Below are positions 12,136-22,501 of a stretch of DNA of 64,000 nt, in pieces. Source of the stretch: Cinnamomum chago (lineage: Eukaryota; Streptophyta; Magnoliopsida; Laurales; Lauraceae); NCBI GenBank assembly GCA_038049695.1, contig CP142456.1:65933922-65997921 (forward strand), given 5' to 3'. Made by a program: the position numbers and the translations under genes. How positions within the stretch are numbered: position 1 is the stretch's first letter; each line of letters begins with the position of its first letter. The notes beneath the pieces are model-generated. The model ran no database searches and had not been told where the DNA came from. It saw only the letters and a program-made list of their open reading frames with translations.

Positions 12136-12515
12136 AGATTTGTTAGGGATTTTGTATTTGCAATTTGATGGATGCATTATCATAGTCACATCAATTGAAT
12201 TTACACACTTGCATTGTTTTAGATAAACTTGAAATCTTGTTTTATTCATGCATGGTTTTTAAGAGTTGTAAAAGTTTTGATTTATGCATGATTTGTTTTT
12301 AAGTCTTGGATGCATTTGTTTTAGAAAAGAGTTTTAGAAAATCAAGCTAGCCTATGAGTTTTAAATCTTTCAAAATGTTTTAGGATTTTTATGGTTCATG
12401 TTTTAAAACTCTTAGAATGATTTAAAACATGTTTTTAAAACTTGATTTAGTGGCCGAAAAGATCCCCCAAGATAAACCTTCAATATGCAAAAAAATTGGA
12501 TTTTTTAGGTCCCAG

Positions 12516-12667
12516 GTGGTCAACCTGCAGTGAGGTAGGTCGACCTACCCAGGGGCAGGTCGACCTACCTCTCTGGAGGTCGACTGGGTCCAGACAGCTC
12601 CAACGGTCAGTTTTTTTACCGTTGTGTGTGGTAGGTCGACCTGCCCCTGTAGGTAGGTCGACCTGCT
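12516..12667 (+). promoter_or_regulatory. Palindrome cluster ggtaggtcgacctacc in U3, upstream of TATA
   Basis: Palindromes centred on gtcgac occur at 12534-12549, 12556-12571, about 12577-12585, 12630-12645 and 12651-12667, with a weaker one near 12516. They end about 25 bp before the TATA box at 12691. A separate dyad, caacggt/accgttg, lies at 12601-12624. Their promoter-proximal position suggests binding sites for dimeric proteins; this is inference. Confidence 0.6.
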
Positions 12668-13484
12668 ACTAGCCGTTGGGCTGTTTTGGCTATAAAAATG
12701 AGTTCTTTCCTTTGTCCAAAGTTGGAGATTTTTAAGCCTTCTTTGAGGAGCTTTGAGACAAGACAAAGGGGATGAACTAAGAGAGACCAAAGGGGTCATT
12801 AAGTGAATCTTAAGCTTGGATCAACTAAGTTAAATCTCCAAGTAAGTTTTACTTTTAATTAATCATTTGTTATGTGCTTTATTTGAAACTTTGGAAAATG
12901 ATTTCAAGCATGATAACAATGATGTGTTGAATCCATTCTTCCCTTCATCTTTTGATATTCAAGATTGGATTCATCACTTTGATTTCAACCTAAGTTTTGT
13001 TTTACACTTTCTTAATCATGCTTAGCCTAAATCTTTGATTTCTTTTATTGCATGATTATTTCACTTGGTTGAAACTTCCCTTGTTGTTTTCATTCATTTA
13101 ATCTTTAGTCAAATTAGTTTTGAAAACAACATTGCACATGCATCACTTGATTAGGCTTAAACACTTTCATACAACTTGTGATCTTTAGATTTTCATATCA
13201 TTCACAAGTGTGTAATTGTTCAAGTGATTTGCATAGAACTTCAATCATATCTTTTTGTGCTTTAAACTTTCAAATTGCATTAAGCATAAATTGATTGAGC
13301 TTACTTTTAAACTTGATTGAAGTTTTCACACACACACTTCATAAGCATACATCTTTGCATTTCTTTGAGTGTTTGTGTGAGTTAGTTTTCATTTTCATAT
13401 CAGCCTATTTAGAGGCAAATTAATTTGAGCTTAAATTGTAATCTATTAGAGTGTTGTGTAAACACTATCTTTGAGAAAATCTTC

Positions 13485-13660
13485 TTGATTTGTAAAGGTT
13501 ATTGCTTAGCCTAAGAAAAGCATTGTGTAAGGTTATTGCTTAGCCTAAGAAAAGCATCTTGTAAAGGTTATTGCTAAGCCTATAAAAGCACATTGAGAGG
13601 TTGTTGTTTAGCCTAGAAAAACAACATTGTAAGGGTTATTGCTTAGCCTTTGAAAAAGCA
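13485..13660 (+). repeat. Short tandem repeat inside Copia LTR, about 40-bp period
   Basis: Five variants of gttattgcttagccta followed by aaaagca(t) are spaced about 40 bp apart. They sit upstream of the stem-loop at 13704. Unit number commonly varies among copies of such LTRs. Confidence 0.75.
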
Positions 13661-13703
13661 TAAATAGTGGAAATCCGGTGGGGTGTTGGATTTACAAGCC
13701 GGT

Positions 13704-13733
13704 AGTGGATGTAGGCACGTTGGCCGGACCACT
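13704..13733 (+). promoter_or_regulatory. Predicted nested stem-loop in Copia LTR (agtgg...ccact)
   Basis: Outer stem agtgg/ccact, internal loop atgta/gga, inner stem ggc/gcc. Same architecture as the Gypsy LTR hairpins at 4438 and 10751, and likewise followed by ataaa. The inner stem differs in sequence (ggc/gcc against ggtca/tgacc) but remains paired. Confidence 0.5.
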
Positions 13734-13925
13734 ATAAATATTGTGTTGTGGTGATTGCTATGTGGTGATTGTTTTTGTTTAGCTTCCGCATTTTATATGA
13801 TTAATCATCACATTTGACTAGTTTATGTTAAGAAATTAAAATTGGTCTAAATTGGTCATACTTGTAGCACCCCCTATTCACACCCCCCCCCCTCTAGGGT
13901 TAGGATCCCGAGGACTTTCAAGATT

Positions 13926-15564
13926 ATGCAGCAAAACAAGGAAAAAAAAAGGAGCTCGCTCATGTAGATTTTAGGTTACAGAAAAGAAAAAAAATTGAGA
14001 GAGAGAGAGAGGAGGAAGGCGAGATCTATGTACTTCATGCTGCCGATTTGCTGCTGCCCTTGCATGCTGTTGCTGATTGATTTCCTTCTCTCCTCCTTTC
14101 CCTCTTAATTTTTCTCTTTTCCCCCTTTAACCTTCCTAGCTGCAACAGTGAAAGGGTAAACAAATACCATACATACCCAGTTTACAAATGGATGTCCCAT
14201 ATAGTCTTTTGCTCCCCCAAAAGGGCCAATGTTTAAAAATTTAGTCCATTGTCAATTTTATTACACTAGGTCATTTACTTGAGTGATTTAGACTTTTTCA
14301 GTATATTTATCATCAAATGTTTTATAGTGGTCAAGCTCATTGTGGGGCCTCAGTCTTTGAAGTAGTTGGACTCTCTTCTTTTATCCTTTTCCCACTTTTC
14401 TAACTTGTAGACTTGTACCTCTCTAATAGGATCCACTTCATCTGAACTATCTAAACCACTCATCATATATGCCCCTGTTAAATGGCCCCCCAACAAATAT
14501 TCGTCAAATTAAACTGGAGCATACTATTTGATTTTTTTTTTGGTATAAGAGCATACTATTTGATTAATCACTTAAAAATATATGAGTAAAACTTTAAGAA
14601 AAGTTTAGATTTTATGGTGGTCAATTTAACAGTGAGCTAAATACTATTGTAGTCAAATTGGTAGTTATTTTGGGTTGTTGGGATTTTAGATATGAATTAT
14701 ATTAATTGATTTATAACTAATAATTAATAAGGATGAGACCAAAGATTACACACTAATTTTAATTTAAATAATTTTTAGAAATTGAATAGCAATACATGAT
14801 GTTATGACTTAGGAAGACCGCTATTTTTCTTTATAGTGGGTATTAATGAAAAAATATATTATTTTCTAGCTTTTTTCAGCATTCTAGATATTTTGGATAT
14901 TTTTCAGAATTCCTTGGGGTAAAAAAAATTCAAGCCATGATGGACCGCGAATCATGACTGATATTAATATCATATCAGTTTTTGGAATTAGGGCGTCATG
15001 ACCACAGCCAATACCGTAATTTTCATCCATGTTTTAGATATGTGAACATAACTTAAAAGATATAAAATACGAAAAAGAGAAAAATGAGAGAATGCAACTG
15101 GAGGTACATGGATCATTTTCTTGGCCATCTACTTACCAGCATAAAATTATGAGGATAATACATTTTTCTGTGCAGATTATTTAGGGGCTATTCTGCTTGG
15201 GTGTAGTCACTTCCATTCCTTAATGTCTTTCCTTTTATGCATGATGACAAGTAAAATGTTGGCACCAGATAAGAAGCCAAACAACAACCACAAAATTATT
15301 GTCAAATCAGATTTAGTTTATTCTGATCAGAGAACAACACCTGAAATATCAAAGCAGCTATAAATAGGAAAAGAAAAAAAGCTGTTATTGGCAAGCTCAG
15401 CTTATCATTTCTCATGAGCAGTTGGGACAAACTGTATATATACATGAAAGTAGCTAGTCCCCTCATATAAGCTGAAAGGATCTCTCTCAAAGAAAGATGA
15501 ATCATTAGCAGCTCTCCTTCCAACAATTGGAGTAAGGTTGCAACTGGGCTCGTCCCTTGCCTAA
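13926..15564. other. Intergenic DNA, no gene recognised
   Basis: AT-rich, with a (GA)n tract near 13997-14012. A 74-codon frame on the minus strand (15302-15526) has a hydrophobic stretch but no recognisable family and no gene context. This flank continues after element 2 at 30796, so the two ends were adjacent before insertion. Confidence 0.5.
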
Positions 15565-15569
15565 CCTAC

Positions 15570-16252
15570 TGTAAGTGCCTAAAAGTTACGGACTTGATTA
15601 TTAGAGGATTAAGCTCTTGGTTTGGAGATCTTGGGAAGATGAGGGGAAATGATCGAGCCTCCGATGACCTGAAAGAGAGAGACAGCGAGTCAGAACCCCT
15701 GGCCGAAGGTAGCCGAAGGCGCTTCGATGCTCAAGTCAGTGTGAGAACTGAAAGAGATGGAGGAAGAAAGCTTTTGGAGGGAGAGGTTATACTTACCTTA
15801 CATGGTTTTCCTTCATGCAATATATAGATGTGATAGTCATCATTGGACTGCTCCCTTTAGGGGACGGGAGTCTTATCAGAGTGTACTCTTATCTCCTGAG
15901 TGGGGGTAGGTGAAAAAGGAGAGTCCCATCGGACTATCATTCCACGCCTATAGACATGACCCTGAGATAAGGCGTGCCCCTTATCTAGGTCTGGCGCCCA
16001 CTCTGCCTGTCAGTTCGCCGTTTCGGTCACGGCAGCGCATTTATTGCTGCATTTATGGTTGAATGACAGGAGACCGAGATCAAGCTTAAGGTCGGGACCG
16101 AGGTGAACGCTAATGAACGCAGCAACCGAGTCGACCCCATGCGTGCCCGAGACGGTGCCTCATCCGAGCTTGGAGGACACCGAGACTGGAGGTACCCCCG
16201 AGCTTGAGGAGCGGTCCCACCCAAGCCGGTGATTACGGAATGCCCCCACACA
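15570..16252 (-). repeat. 3' LTR of element 2 (left on + strand)
   Basis: On the minus strand it begins TGTGTGGGGGCATTCC and ends GGCACTTACA, and it matches 30125-30795. It carries a 12-bp segment (near 16037-16050) absent from the other LTR. Its first and last bases resemble those of element 3's LTR, showing the same broad family but a different subfamily. Confidence 0.92.
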
Positions 16253-16266
16253 ATTGCCCCCTAGCT
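16253..16266 (-). other. Polypurine tract of element 2
   Basis: The minus strand reads CTAGGGGGCAAT directly before the LTR start. This is the expected plus-strand primer site and confirms minus orientation. Confidence 0.7.
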
Positions 16267-16389
16267 TTCGACCTCTTTGATTCTCTCCGAGGTCGGGAGC
16301 TAAGATTCGGATGTGATGGGGCCGTCTTATCGTATTTTGCTTTTATGAGATTCTCATCATGACGCCCCTTCGTTTGCCCTAGGCAATAA

Positions 16390-17526
16390 ATGGGGACCCG
16401 GCCTCGAACCTCGAAGGCCGGAAAGGGGGGCGAGGGGCCCCCTCTCGGGAAGAGGCCTCGTGTGGGAGGTGAGGAGGAGAGGCTCCAGGAAGCGGCCCCG
16501 CAGTCCACGCCGGCGCCCTGGAGGCCCAACTTCGACCTCAACCCTAACCAGCCCATGACCATGGGGGACAGGCTGGGGAACAGCTGGGAGTCGGTTGTGG
16601 CCCTCGCTCGGGGGTGTGCCCTCCCCTTGGAGATGGAGAGGCACAAAAAGGCCGGGACGATGGGCCTGCTTCATCAAACGATGAGGGCGTCACTTGAGGT
16701 GATTTTCCTCCTTCTGCTTTCGAATTTCTTCCTCTCGGTTGTCCGGTCTGATTCCCTTACTATTTTCATCCTTTTGCAGAATGTACAGAGGCTCCAAATA
16801 ATAATGGCGAGGCGGGCGGAAACAGCTGCTCAGGTCACCGAGATGGAGAAGGAGAGGAAGAAGATGGGGGATGCGCTGGAGGCCAGCGCGGCTGAAATAA
16901 AGAGGTCGGAGGAGAAGCTCGTCTAATACGCAATGGAACAACAAGCTGCGAAGACCGAGATCATTAAGTTGCGGGGCGAGAATAAAGATTTGAGGGGCGC
17001 CGTCGATGACAAGGCGAGGAGGGCGGCCCAACTGGAGGCCGAGCTTGCCCAGAAGGGGGCCGAGCTCGCCCACAAGCAAAATGAATTGGCTGGGAAGGAG
17101 GCCGAGCTCGAGGCTTCCAGGAAAGAGAGGGTCGATGTCGAGTCCACCCTGCGAGCCCAAGTTACAAAAGCTTACCAAGATGGGGTGGACTGGGCGTCGG
17201 AGGAGTACGTGGCTCAAATCACGGATCTGAGCCCGGTGCTGTTTGAGATGGGGTGTAAGGAGGCCCTTTGCAAGTACGGGGTTGCTGAGGACGACCCCAT
17301 ATTCGCGAACCTTCCCCAGTTCCAACCTGCAGTACCGAGCTCAGAGTCAGAGCCTGACTCCAATCCTCCTGAGGCCCCTACCGAAGTCCCAGACGTACCT
17401 CCTCCGCCTCCGACCCCTGCTGAGGTCGAAACGGCCCAGGCTCCCCCTACGGCTCCTCCATCTGATGTTCCTGCCTCGTCCGATCCTCCAGAGCCGAATA
17501 AAGATGTGGCGCCCGAGAAGCAATAG
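16390..17526 (+). pseudogene. Antisense coiled-coil gene of a Tat element, one stop codon
   Basis: This frame lies on the strand opposite to gag-pol, between integrase and the 3' LTR. It stays open from 16390 to 17526 apart from a single TAA at 16924-16926; both halves are in the same frame. The N-terminal part contains FDLNPNQPMTMGDRLGNSW. The middle (about 16790-17170) is a long Glu/Lys/Ala-rich coiled coil. A conserved-looking segment around EYVAQITDLSPVLFEMG (about 17205) follows, then a Pro/Ser-rich tail. A GT...AG stretch at 16699-16779 (81 nt, a multiple of three, encoding a hydrophobic run) looks like an intron. Tat-lineage elements such as Grande are known to carry antisense genes here. 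The C-terminal layout resembles proteins labelled 'putative gypsy type transposon', but the usual N-terminal domain is missing because an in-frame stop lies just before the ATG. Function is unknown. Confidence 0.65.
16699..16779 (+). other. Possible 81-nt in-frame intron in antisense gene
   Basis: It has a donor gtgatt after cttgag and an acceptor ttttgcag before aatgtacag, with a T/C-rich interior. Read through it would code a very hydrophobic 27-residue stretch, out of character with its hydrophilic, coiled-coil neighbours. Splicing keeps the frame. Splicing is inferred from composition and consensus only. Confidence 0.55.
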
Positions 17527-18068
17527 GATTTTCCTTTTCTTGATGTATTTTTGTTTTTTCTGTTTTTCTGGAATGTACAAAGCTCTGTAACCATTCTTCT
17601 ATCAATGAAAAACGAACTTTCTTTTTAAATCTCCAGCTGTTTTCTTATTTCTTTCCTCTTGCAATGGTGTGTGGATGCCCTGATGACCAAAACTTGCAAG
17701 TGGTTGAGGTCGGTAATGAAATCAGACTTTTAACCAATCTTCCCGTCTCGGGATGAGGAACCCCTTTGGCTCTTGCATTTCCCGAGTGACCTGGGTTGGC
17801 GAGTTCACTAGGCAGGCCTTGTTGCCTCTTGACCGATGGCTAGGCTTCAATAGCACGCTCCCGAGGGAAATGCCTTCAAGTTTCTTTCTTACCCCTTGGG
17901 GTGCGGTCCTGTTACTGGAGAGCCGGGTCATGCCTTTATTTTTTGGTGATCACTTCGAGAGGTCTAGACTGAACTCGCGGCAGGCTGAATTCCGTGGCTT
18001 TAGATAGTTGGCCCTGCTCGCGTTTTAAGGGAATGACCAGTCGTCTGAGACCGTTATGAGAAACAGCG
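17527..18068. other. Non-coding interior of element 2 after antisense gene
   Basis: Begins with a T-rich stretch and a tgtaa/aatgaaa region near 17585-17612 that could serve as the 3' end of the antisense transcript. No domain is seen in either strand. Confidence 0.4.
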
Positions 18069-18390
18069 TCCTGGCCCTGTGGTCGGTTTCAAGGAGGCTG
18101 GCGCGGGAACCGAAACCTTGGGGAGTTGGTCCTGTGACCGAACTCAAAGAGGCTGGCGCGAGGGCCGGAGCCTTTGGTCCTGTGACCGAACCCAAAGAGG
18201 CTGGCGCGAGGGCCGGAGCCTTGGGGAGTAAGTCCTGTGACCGAACTCAAAGAGGCTGGCACGAGGGCTGGAGCCTTGGGGAGTTGGTCCTGTGACCGAA
18301 CTCAAAGAGGCTGGCACGGGGGCCGGAGCCTTGGGGAGTTGGTCCTGTGACCGAACTCAAAGAGGCTGGCCTGGGAGCCGGAGCCTTGCT
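18069..18390 (+). repeat. Tandem repeat, 55-60-bp units, about six copies
   Basis: Units built from cctgtgaccgaactcaaag, then aggctggc, a gggccggagcc-like segment and ttggggagt repeat about six times with few changes. The array separates the end of integrase from the antisense gene. High similarity between inner units suggests recent expansion or homogenisation. Confidence 0.85.
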
Positions 18391-18462
18391 CATAACTGGA
18401 AAGACATAAGGCGGATTTCTGCCAAAAGATCCTTCTTTATTGATTTATCATTTTGAATACAA

Positions 18463-20217
18463 CTAGAAGTAATACTTCTTGAGGTGCGTAGCATTCCATG
18501 GTCGTGATAACTCTTTGCCATCCACCCCCTCAAGTCTGTAGGCCGACCTCCCTGAGATCGAAACTATCTTGAAGGGGCCGGGCCAGTTTGGTGCGAGTTT
18601 GCCTTCGTTAGGATCTTTATCTGCTGGGAGCGCTCTTTTTAGGACTAGTTCTCCAACTGAGAATCTCCTCTTTCTGACCCTCTGATTGTATTCTCTGGAT
18701 AGCTGCTGCTGATAGGAGGCTAGACGCACGGATGCCGCTTCCCTTCGTTCCTCGGCTAGGTCGAGCTCTCTGGCAAGGTTGATTTCGTTCTCCCCTTGAT
18801 CGAAGAGGTTTGTCCTCAATGTCGGGAGGCCGACCTCGAGAGGGATCACGACCTCCATCCCATAGGCCAGTGAAAAAGGAGTCGCCGAAGTGGATCGCCT
18901 CGGGGTGGTCCTGTATGCCCAAAGGACACTCGGCAATTCTTCCACCCATCTGCCCTTGGCTTTATCAAGCCTCTTTTTTAGTCCGTCCAGCACCACCTTG
19001 TTTGAGATTTCTGCTTGCCCGTTGCTCTGTGGGTAGGCCGGAGTTGCATAAAGGTTCCTAATACCGTGCTCCTGGCATAAATTTCTAAAGAGTTTGGAAT
19101 CGAACTGGGTCCCGTTATCCGAGACAAGAGCTCTGGGGATCCCGAACCTTGTGACGATGTTTTTCCACACAAAATTCTTCGTGTCGTCGTGTCGTGCTCG
19201 GTGATGGAGGACAAGGCCTCTGCCTCTATCCATTTTGTGAAGTAATCAGTGCCCACCATCAACCACCTTTTGTTCCCTGGAGTGCGGTGAAGAGGACCCA
19301 CGATGTCCAGCCCCCACAGAGCAAAGGGCCACGGACTGGAGAGGGGACTCAGGTCCCGAGCTGGCTGATGCAGGGAATGGGAAAACTTCTGGCATTTTTC
19401 ACACTTTCTGGCGTAGAGCTGGGCATCTTTCTGCATGTAGGGCCACCAATAGCCCTGGCTAATAGCTCGATACGCCAGTGATCTTCCTTCGATGTGGCTT
19501 CCACAGATTCCTTCGTGAATTTCAAAGAGGAAGTCTTCCACCTTGCTTGGGTGAACGCATTGAAGATATGGTCCTGAGTAGGATTTTATGTAGAGTTTTT
19601 CATCTGGGGATAACCAAAAGTGAGCTGCTTTCATCCTGACCTTGTGAGCTTCATTCTTGTCCTCGGGGAACTTATCCTCTTTCAGGAATGTCATGATCGG
19701 GTCCATCCAGCTCGGGCCGAGATCAGTGCACAAGACTTGCCGAACTGGAAGGAGTTCTATGCTCGGTCTTTTTAATGTCCCCACATCGACCGTTCTTCTT
19801 TTCCTTACTTCTACGGCCGAGGCCAAGTTGGCTAGGGCGTCTGCATGGCAGTTGGACTCCCTGCCGATTTGCCTGACTTCAACTTTTTCGAACTGGGAGA
19901 GGAGCTGCCTGGCGTGGGCTAGGTAGGCCACCATTCTTTCGTCTCGGGCTTGATAATCTCCGCTCAGCTGGCTCGTCACCAGCTGAGAGTCGCTGAAGAC
20001 TACAAGCTGACGTGCCCCCAGTATCTTTGCGCTGCCGAGACCCGCGATCAGTGCTTCGTATTCTGCTTCATTGTTTGATGCTTTGAAATCAAGGGTCAGT
20101 GCTTGTTCTATGACCAGTCCTTCTGGGGATTGGAGGACTACGCCGGCGCCAGCTCTTCTGGATGTGGACGATGCGTCGACGAAGATCTTCCAGGCTGACT
20201 CAAGAAATTTTTTCTAG
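18463..20217 (-). pseudogene. Second RNase H and integrase of element 2 (frameshifted)
   Basis: On the minus strand the second, archaeal-like RNase H starts near 20200 (FVDASSTSRRAGAG, ASNNEAEYEAL, FSDSQLVTSQL, ANLASA). It is followed by integrase: the zinc-binding HHCC region (EIHEGICGSHIEGRSLAYRA, CEKCQ), the first catalytic Asp in WGLDIVGPL, and the second in VSDNGTQF, with NGQAEISNK carrying the Glu. A C-terminal segment ends WNATHLKKYYF, stop near 18463. A shift near 19200 moves the frame between the first and second catalytic aspartates, so the enzyme cannot be made whole. Element 3 has the intact equivalent. Confidence 0.88.
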
Positions 20218-20411
20218 GACCAGTCTTCCTCGGCCTCGATTTCAGCCTTATCATTGCCCTTGGAGTCCCCTAGTTCGTTATCGAGCGAGGTCGGTGCCGA
20301 ACTAGGAGAAGTGAATTCAACGATGAAGTCTGCTAGGACCTGTGCTTTGATTGCCGTTCTGGGCTAATATTGGATATCAAACTGCCCCAGTTCGACGACC
20401 CACTTGGAGAT

Positions 20412-22144
20412 TCAGCCAGAAAAGTCCGCCTTTCGAAAAAGGGACTTGAGTGGGTATTCCATGACGACCATCACCGTATATGTCTGGAAGTAATGGGAGA
20501 GCTTGCGAGAGGCGCTGATGAGTGCCAATGCCAGCTTTTCGAGTGGCAGATACCTGGTCTCGGCATCGAGCAGAGTTTTGCTGGTGTAATAGATGGGGTG
20601 CTGCTGCTTGTCCTTCTCCCGAATTAACACCGAGCTCACTGCATGGTCCGAGACTGCGAGGTAGAGATAGAAAAGATCGCCTTGTGACGGAGTGGACAAC
20701 AGTGGTGGTGAAGAGAGGTACTCTTTGAATTTTTCTAGTGCTAAGTCACATTCAGGAAGCCATTGGAACTTGGAGCACTTTTTCAGGAGCTGGAAGAATG
20801 GGCGGCACTTGTCCAGGAGCTGGAAGAATGGGCGGCACTTGTCCGAGGCTCGGCTGATGAAGCGATTGAGCGCAACGGCCATTCCGGTGAGCCTCTGGAC
20901 CTGCTTGGCTGAGGTCAGACTCTGAATTGACTGGATGGCTGCAGATCTCGGCTGATGAAGCGATTGAGCACAGCGGCCATTCCGGTGAGCCTCTGGACCT
21001 GCTTGGCTGAGGTCAAACTCTGAATTGACTGGATGGCTGCAATCTGCTCGGGATTAGCCTCAATCCCTCTTCTGGTCACTAGGCTGCCCAGGAACTTGCC
21101 AGAACCGACGCCAAACGCACACTTGGAAGCATTCAGTTTGAGCTGAAACTTTCTTAGGATGGCAAATGTTTGGCGTAGGTCCGTCAGGTGGTCCTTCGAC
21201 TCCTTGGACTTGACCACCATGTCATCAATGTAGACTTCCATCGTCTTCCCAAGCTGGTTCTGAAACATCTTCGTGACCAGCCTCTGATATGTTGCCCCGG
21301 CATTCTTCAGCCCAAAGGGCATCACCTTGTAACAGTAGATGTCTCGGGGTGTTATGAATGTAGTTTTTTTCTCATCAGGTCTGTGCAGTGGGATCTGATG
21401 GTATCCTCGGTAGGCGTCTAAGAAGCTCATTCTGTCATGTCCCGAGGTGGCATCGATCATTTGATCGATCTTTGGGAGGGGGAAGCTGTCCTGGGGGCAG
21501 GCTTTGTTGAGGTCGGTGAAGTCCACACAGACCCTCCACTTGCCATTCTTCTTTTTTACCACCACTGTGCTGGCGAGCCACTCGGGATAGTGGACCTCGC
21601 GGATCGCTCCAGCCTCGAGGAGCTTGTCTACCTCCTTGATTACTGTCTCTGTTTGCGGGACTCCTGTTCTGCGAGCTTTTTGCACAATGGGCTTATGTCC
21701 GGGATCCCCATTCAGCTTGTGACACATGACCTCGGGGTTAATCCCGGGTATCTCGTATGGAGTCCAGGCGAAGACATCCTTATTCAGAAGGAGAAAGTCT
21801 AGCAGTTCGGCCCTCTCATTGTCGGGGAGCTGGTTACCCAGCAGGAAGTAGCGCTCGGGGTCCTCGGGATTGATTCTAACCTCGGTGAGTTCTTCTATGC
21901 TTTTCTGCCCCGCTGTCCGCCCGACATCCTCAATCTCAGCTTCGAGTTCGACTATATGCACTTGTTTCGGCTCCACCTTTCCAGGTGTTACATCTATGAG
22001 GCATTCTCTGGCCATCTGCTGATTTTCCCATACGGTCACTATTTCGACCGACCCACCAGGCTTCTCTAGTGGAAACTTGAGTTTTTGATGAAGGGTGGAG
22101 GGCACTGCCTCCATGGCATGCAGCCAACTTCGCCCCATTATCAC
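20412..22144 (-). pseudogene. Reverse transcriptase and RNase H of element 2 (frameshifted)
   Basis: The minus strand encodes the RT palm: KWRVCVDFTDLNKACP, the catalytic YIDDMVV near 21225, FGLKNAGATYQR and GKFLGSLVTRRGIEANPEQI. It is followed by RNase H (LYLAVSDHAVSSVLIRE, YYTSKTLLDAETRY). The frame breaks at a 98-bp tandem duplication (20849-21043), which is not a multiple of three. A neighbouring 30-bp duplication (20784-20843) repeats DKCRPFFQLL in frame. These two duplications, not point mutations, destroyed the connection between RT and RNase H. Confidence 0.9.
20784..21043. repeat. Two adjacent tandem duplications (30 bp and 98 bp) within pol
   Basis: The 30-bp unit caggagctggaagaatgggc... 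occurs at 20784 and 20814. A 98-bp unit starting cggctgatgaagcg occurs at 20851 and 20949 with a few differences. Both are absent from the matching region of element 3. Confidence 0.85.
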
Positions 22145-22501
22145 ATTTGTAGGGAGACGGTGCGTTCACTACCATGAAGTCCGCCATTCTCGTGGCGCCC
22201 CCTACCCGGACTTCCAGCGAAATCCTTCCCTTGGGATATACTGGCTTGGCGCTGAACCCCACTAAAGGGACGTGGGCTTCTTGCAGATGAGCTGCTGGAA
22301 ACAGCTAAAATAGATGATCTCAGATGAGCTCCCTGGATCTACAAGGACGCGCTTCGTAGTATAGTTGTTGAGCCGCAGGGTGAGGATGAGGGCGTCATTG
22401 TGAGGGAGCAGGACCCCTCTTAGGTCTTCGTCCGAGAACCGGATCTTGGGTTTCTCCTTCTTAACTCTTTTTGGAGCGCTTTCCAATTCTGCCGACATCA
22501 C
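22140..22501 (-). pseudogene. Aspartic protease region of element 2
   Basis: The minus strand reads KIRFSDEDLRGVLLPHND, then VLVDPGSSSEIIYF with the catalytic Asp in DPGSS, then after a frame change GFSAKPVYPKG and APSPY. Matching blocks occur in the same order in element 3. At least two shifts interrupt it, including near 22150 where the protease joins RT. Confidence 0.8.

Larger units (their letters stand above)
12141..13920 (+). mobile_element. Solo LTR, Copia SIRE/Maximus-like, 1.78 kb
   Basis: The segment starts tgttagggat, ends gaggactttca and is flanked by a perfect 5-bp duplication, agatt (12136-12140 and 13921-13925). It has a TATA box (tataaaaa at 12691-12698) and the agtgg...ccact stem-loop at 13704-13733. 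Its C-rich end (ttcacacccccccccctc, near 13878) is characteristic of SIRE-type Copia LTRs. No PBS, gag or pol follows, so the internal region has been lost by LTR-LTR recombination. Superfamily assignment rests on this end structure, not on protein. Confidence 0.8.

Noticed and set aside
15302-15526. 74-codon minus-strand frame with a hydrophobic segment
   Set aside because: No family recognised, no promoter or exon signals, and it lies in AT-rich intergenic DNA.
16690-17325. 211-codon minus-strand frame overlapping the antisense gene
   Set aside because: Leu-rich shadow of the coiled-coil gene on the other strand; composition and context favour the + frame.
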